Shown here: piece after piece, positions 59,725-64,000 of the stretch
How the letters are laid out: each line of letters starts with the position of its first letter
How positions within the stretch are numbered: position 1 is the first letter of the stretch
Source: Oncomelania hupensis
Taxonomy: Eukaryota; Mollusca; Gastropoda; Littorinimorpha; Pomatiopsidae
Assembly: GCA_036898135.1 (NCBI GenBank)
Contig: CM072516.1
Span: 63,593,482 to 63,657,481, forward strand
Direction: 5' to 3'
Length of the DNA stretch: 64,000 bases
Position numbers and translations under genes: made by a program
Notes under the pieces: model-generated
Told to the model about the DNA's origin: nothing
The model's database searches: none
Seen by the model: the letters and a program-made list of their open reading frames with translations, nothing else

Positions 59725-60030
59725 TCGGTATAAACTGAGGTCTGTTCTGAGCTTGCACGCATTCCATCGCGCGGACTTGAAAGATCCGGAGCATGAGAGC
59801 TCATGTCATAGATGGGTCAGGTGTGCCAGCTACGTAAATACACCCAGCAAACATTATCTCCCTTTCTCAACCTTTCCCGGTCGCCCAGGATGGTGTGCCC
59901 TTGTTGTCTGGGACGTCAGACGGTGCACCAAAGGCAGCAGGTGGGAGCCTCGGGCGGCATGGATAACATCTTGTGTAGCCAGCTCCTTGAGCAACTGTTG
60001 AGCTATACAAGAGCTATATATAAACAAAAA
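59725..60030 (+). mobile_element. SINE-2 copy (headless) in DHCR7 intron 2
   Basis: TATAAACTGAGGTCTG, CGCGGACTTGAAAGATCCGG, TACACCCAGCAAAC, then AGCTCCTTGAGCAACTGTTG and GAGCTATATATAAAC. It ends where the LTR1 copy begins. Confidence 0.8.
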
Positions 60031-60216
60031 CGATACATATTACGATTGAGACGCGCGCGATAGATCCGATCATTTTATTTTGCAAAGCATGCAATGATAG
60101 AGTGTATTTACCTTTCATTTGACTTTGCGTTGTTGCTAGAAGTTTGTATAATGTTGATAATTATCTTCGAAATTGTTGATAATTTTCTTTAATTACTTGG
60201 GTACTATCGACCGAAC

Positions 60217-60345
60217 CACTGGTTTGACACTGAGCGAAACAGTCAGGGTTGTTGAGGACAGGGAAATATGGAGTACGCTGGTTAAACGATCATCTGTGGT
60301 GCCCCTACGACCTCCGAGTTACGGGATAGGATAGGATAGGATAGA
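60217..60345 (+). mobile_element. RTE-type LINE 3' terminus
   Basis: It holds only the last 100 bases of the LINE (TGGTTTGACACTGAGCGAAA onward) with a four-unit GGATA tail. Confidence 0.8.
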
Positions 60346-60410
60346 AACCATCTAGATAAATCTAGTAATGGCTAAGCGATTCTTCTATCCTAAATAAGGT
60401 TATATGACGT

Positions 60411-61193
60411 AAGAACTTGAACATCTCGTATAGAGGCTTGACACCACTTCCAGAGCCTATGGAATGGAAATAAGTGCAGAGAATACCAAAATGATGACCA
60501 ACAACACCAAGGGCATCAACACGGACATCAAAGTTCAAGGCCAATCCCTCAACACAGTGCATAGCTTCAAATATTTAAGAGCCATTGTATCAGACAATGG
60601 GTCCCGACAGGAAGTCCTCTACAGGATCGCACAAACAACTGCTGCACTGGCGAAGTTAAAACCAATTTCAAAAGACAGGACCATTAGTCTACATTCCAAG
60701 GTAAGGCTGCTGCGCTCCCTTGTCATCTCCATCTTCCTATATGTTTGCAAAACATGGACCCTCACAGCAGATCTACAGCGAAGAATACAAAGCATGGAGA
60801 TGAGGTGCTACAGAAGACTTCTGGGCATTTCCAATATTCAACACATCACCAACGACGAAGTCCGAAAGACCATCACACAAGCCATTGGACAACACGATGA
60901 CCTGCTCACCGTGGTGAAAAAAACGTAAACTCCGATGGTATGGCCACGTCACCAGATCATCAGGTCTTGCAAAGCCCATCCTGCAAGGCACAGTGCAAGG
61001 AGGTAGAAGAAGATGGAGACCAAAAAAGAGATGGGAGGACAACATTCGAGAATGGACTGGTTTGACACTGAGCAAAACAATCAGGGTTGCTGAGGACAGG
61101 GAAAGATGGAATATGCTGGTTAAACGATCATCTGTGGTGCCCCAGCAATTTTCGAGTTATAGGATAGGATAGGATAGGATAGGATAGGATAGG
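60411..61193 (+). mobile_element. RTE-type LINE, 5'-truncated
   Basis: The + strand encodes MEISAENTKMMTNNTKGINT, FKYLRAIVSDNGSRQEVLYR, LVISIFLYVCKTWTLTADLQ and EMRCYRRLLGISNIQHITND, then (after one frameshift near 60920) RKLRWYGHVTRSSGLAK and the GGATA tail of about eight units. It is the best preserved C-terminal coding copy besides 52003-52971. Confidence 0.88.
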
Positions 61194-61866
61194 AAGTAAG
61201 AAAATGCATTTTTCCGGTGACGAGTTTTAATTTGATTGGGTGTTATTGCGTCATGCTGGAATGTTCGAACTTTTTATCGATAGCAGAGAGGCTATACAAG
61301 TAATGCACTGTGTATGCTTGGAAGAGTGATTGATAGAGAGTTTTATGATGATTTTTGATGACTATCTTTGAAGTGATTTTCGGAAAGCGATCTTGTATGC
61401 AGTTGTTGATGTTTGCTAAATAAAGTTGGAAAACTTTATTCGACGACTCCTGCCTTGTTGCTGAGTGAACAGGCTGCGTGGATAAACGAATCTGAGTAAC
61501 ACTTATTAAGATTCAAGCATCGGGGCTGAATCAACTATTGATAAATAACCAACGTGTAACAATAAAATAAGTACTTTTAAAGGACGAGTAATAAGATACG
61601 AAAGATGATCAACTTTCCACTCTTCGGAGATTTATTTATGGACGTAAAAATGCAATCCACCACACTCTTAACGCCATTTCGGTTTACTGTATATCGCTTA
61701 AATAAATAATCCAGACATCCATATGTTGCAGAATTACTGACTAAAAAACGGTAAGTACTTGTGTTCTTGTCCACTAGATGCAATCACTTATTGCTTATGT
61801 TGGATCAGTGTAGGTATATTGAATCTTCGATGTTTTCTCACTGTTTCACTTGCCGCTATGTTGCAG

Positions 61867-63034
61867 GGGTCTGTTTGGTGGTTTGAGACACATGTGGAGC
61901 GTAGTGAACTGGCCGTCAAAGCCCGTGATATGTTTGGTTGGTGGGTATTCACTGTGGGCGCTGGCCCTCATGCGCCTGGTGCCTGGCCCTACAGTGTACG
62001 GCCCCCTCACCCCTAAAGGTAACCGGCCTCAGTACCGCGACAACGGCTTCTCGTGCTTCCTGCTAACGTTGCTGGCCTGGGCGGTGCTGACAGTGCTGGG
62101 AAAGACCGTGTTTGGCGTGTCGCCCACCATCCTGTACGACCGCTTTGACGAGCTGCTGTTGTTGATGAGTATTTTCAGCCTGTTCTTCTGTCTGATGCTG
62201 TACGTCAAGGGTCTATTGGCGCCTTCAACTTCCGACAGCGGTTCCTCCGGCAACATAATCTTCGACTATTACTGGGGCATGGAGCTGTATCCCCGCATCT
62301 TGGGCTTTGATGTTAAGGTCTTCACCAACTGTCGTTTCGGTATGACTGTGTGGGGCTTGCTGGTGGCCACCTGCGCTCTCAAGTCCTATGAGCTGCACGG
62401 TTTTGTTGACAGCATGATGGTTTCCGCCACCCTGCAGATGATTTACATCCTCAAGTTTTTCTGGTGGGAGTCAGGCTACATGTGCACCATCGACATCATG
62501 GTGGACCGCGCCGGCTACTACATCTGCTGGGGCTGCCTGGTCTACATTACGGGATTTTACACGTCGGTGTCGATGTACCTTGTCAAACAACCCGTCAGGC
62601 TGGGCACCCCGCTCTCGCTTCTCATCCTATCTCTAGGTTTGCTGTCCGTCTACTGCAACTATGACGCTGACCGACAGAAATTGGCAGTGCGAGCGGCTGA
62701 TGGACAGTGCCAGGTGTGGGGCAAAAAGCCAGTCATGATCCGCGCCAAATATAGGCTGGAGACCGGCGAGACCAAGGAGTCCCTGCTGTTGGCGTCGGGC
62801 TGGTGGGGCCTGGCCAGGCACTTCCACTATGTGTCCGAAATCCTGCTGGCCCTCTGCTGGACTTTGCCTGCCATGTTCGTTAACGTCATGCCCTACAGCT
62901 ACGTCATCTACCTGACGCTACTGCTGTCGCACCGCAGTTTCCGTGACGACACAAAGTGCAAGAACAAGTACGGCAAGTACTGGCTGCAGTACTGTGAGCT
63001 GGTGCCGTACAAGATTATACCACGCGTGTTTTAA
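61867..63034 (+). CDS. DHCR7: 7-dehydrocholesterol reductase, coding exon 3 (most of the protein)
   Basis: This 1168-base terminal exon (acceptor TTGCAG at 61866, stop TAA at 63032-63034) encodes residues 107-495. DHCR7 reduces the C7-C8 double bond of 7-dehydrocholesterol with NADPH, the last step of cholesterol synthesis in the Kandutsch-Russell branch, and is a multi-pass ER membrane protein. Seen here: SPTILYDRFDELL, FDYYWGMELYPRILGFDVK (ERG4/ERG24 signature 1, about residues 239-257), FFWWESGYMCTIDIMVDRAG, LLLASGWWGLARHFHYVSE (signature 2, residues 413-431, with the conserved Arg424-His425) and the C-terminus KYGKYWLQYCELVPYKIIPR followed by VF, as in the family. The total of 495 residues is close to human 475. 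The alternatives LBR and TM7SF2 (C14 reductases) fit less well because the SPTI-YD and VKG blocks and the ending match DHCR7. The exon is much longer than in vertebrates, where the same region is divided by several introns. It is also GC-richer than its surroundings. Confidence 0.95.
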
Positions 63035-63630
63035 CACGGGCAGACTTTAATAGAAAGAGACGAGACGTTCTATACTTTGGCTGTAAAAGATTAATCATTT
63101 AGTGTGGTTTATTTCTTGCTTCTAGCCTGTTCTTTTGTTTCTTGCAAGGATGAGGCAACCAATGTATGCAGCCTTCGTAGGTCTACCGTTCAGGAGGAGG
63201 AGGGGGGTCGTGGGTGCCGGGTGGTTCTAACAAGGCTTGAGCAAGCTATTTCATACATGCTGGCTCTTATCTCGGTGACCAGCTTTATTTTAATTTAAAA
63301 ACAGTTATTATGTAGATTCCTTTTTGACTCACATGTGAGCCTGTGGGCTTTGCCCTACTAGTTTTATGACAATTTTAGGAACACGGCTGCATCTGCTGTA
63401 GTCTAGTCATACGCTTCCAGTGCCTCAGCTCTGCCTTAATACATTATTTTTGATTGCTTGATTTATCAGTCAATCGATTGTATGACTGAGTAATTTATTG
63501 ATTGGTCAAATGTTAAAGCATCAATAGTGTGTGTTTTATTTTTATTAATGAATTGAACAGTCGATTTATTTAAGTCTATTTATTTTATGTTAGATTAGAA
63601 CTTGTGCCTTAATAATATCCAAATAAATTA
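63035..63630 (+). other. DHCR7: Putative DHCR7 3' UTR with polyadenylation signal
   Basis: The first clear AATAAA after the stop lies at 63622-63627. A repeat end (GGGCTTTGCCCTACTAGTT, about 63348-63366) like that at 56878 sits inside. The transcript end is unproven. Confidence 0.4.
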
Positions 63631-63888
63631 ACAGAATTCACTGATTGATTAAAACCCGTCCACGAAAGGAAATCATGCAAAGATTGAAACCAAACAAGAC
63701 AGCTCTTTTGCTTTGAATAAGGCTTGGTGTAGGTTATATTCCGTCATTTCAGGGTGGTCGTGCGCTGGTGCTGCCTTCCTTTCCTTGAGAAAGTGATTCA
63801 AATTGCACCTCGTCGATATGATTTTTAAAAAATTAATAAATTATCCACGAACTTCGAATTGCTGTCTACTTCAACTTGTGCTTGTTCC
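63631..63888. other. No recognisable gene
   Basis: AT-rich flank. Confidence 0.5.
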
Positions 63889-63901
63889 ACATAATAATAA
63901 C

Positions 63902-63964
<63 letters not shown>

Positions 63965-63985
63965 TATAGTAATAATAATAATAAG
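63889..63985. repeat. (ATA)n microsatellite
   Basis: About thirty ATA units with two interruptions at the window edge. Confidence 0.95.
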
Positions 63986-64000
63986 GGTGGAGCTAATCCC

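Larger units (their letters stand above)
60038..61561 (-). mobile_element. LTR1 copy c (antisense), split by LINE sequence
   Basis: Two pieces, 60038-60216 and about 61194-61561, together about 547 bases, align to the complement of the 555-bp LTR1 copy b. The right end is GTGTAACA (complement TGTTACAC) at 61561. The left end reads TATTACG where TGTTACG is expected. Flanking ATACA/ATAAA is a one-mismatch 5-bp duplication. The central segment is RTE-type LINE. Confidence 0.8.

Noticed and set aside
61759..62016. Alternative frame across the DHCR7 exon 3 start
   Set aside because: It ends at a stop after 50 codons of the exon; the frame in phase with exon 2 continues for 388 codons with family motifs.

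Overview
The window is animal genomic DNA from a repeat-rich lophotrochozoan, most likely a gastropod mollusc. That placement is an inference. It rests on spliced genes with GT/AG introns, very dense dinucleotide and trinucleotide microsatellites, tRNA-derived SINEs, RTE-type LINEs with a short tandem-repeat tail, and a DHCR7 gene, which arthropods and nematodes generally lack. I see no bacterial operons, no CRISPR array and no viral genome.

The one clearly functional gene is a 7-dehydrocholesterol reductase (DHCR7) on the + strand. It has three coding exons (49712-49793, 58899-59136, 61867-63034) with matching phases and canonical splice sites, and encodes 495 residues. Its 9.1 kb first intron and 2.7 kb second intron are filled with mobile elements.

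Near the left edge (1560-3478) lies a two-exon gene or pseudogene of a zinc-finger/tyrosine-recombinase-like family known from fish and invertebrate predicted proteins. One in-frame TGA interrupts it, and the C-terminal catalytic part is not in the window.

Most of the rest is layered transposable elements. An RTE-type LINE family ending in (GGATA)n has about ten pieces, one with a 15-bp target-site duplication and one 5'-inverted copy with a 10-bp duplication. Two LTR families occur as solo LTRs with TG...CA ends: LTR1 (17205-17846, 37879-38433, and 60038-61561 split by a LINE) and LTR2 (34973-36438, 43045-44483, and a diverged copy from 26197). Four of these have exact 5-bp duplications. There is a hAT-type non-autonomous element with an 8-bp duplication (36700-37294) and a 725-bp DNA element with 13-bp perfect terminal inverted repeats, a 6-bp duplication and no recognised family (33500-34224), inserted in a LINE. 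A 1.7-kb fold-back element has arms of roughly 400 bp or more (11806-13483). There are decayed LINEs of the L1/Tx1, CR1-like and I/Nimb-like types, and four SINE-like families, several nested inside one another.

Layout: 1-3.5 kb recombinase-like gene; 3.5-9 kb LINE scraps, SINE and microsatellites; 9.7-11.8 kb antisense L1/Tx1-like LINE; 11.8-15.3 kb fold-back element, rearranged LINE and composite SINE element; 15.3-23 kb microsatellites, antisense LINE broken by a solo LTR, and a young LINE; 23-31 kb SINEs and the diverged LTR2 copy; 31-38.5 kb LINEs, TIR element, LTR2, hAT and LTR1; 38.5-49 kb microsatellites, LTR2, I-type LINE and nested SINEs; 49.4-63.7 kb DHCR7; the right edge ends in an (ATA)n array. 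All boundaries were read by eye and most element edges are good to about 10-20 bp. Those tied to target-site duplications or splice sites are exact.
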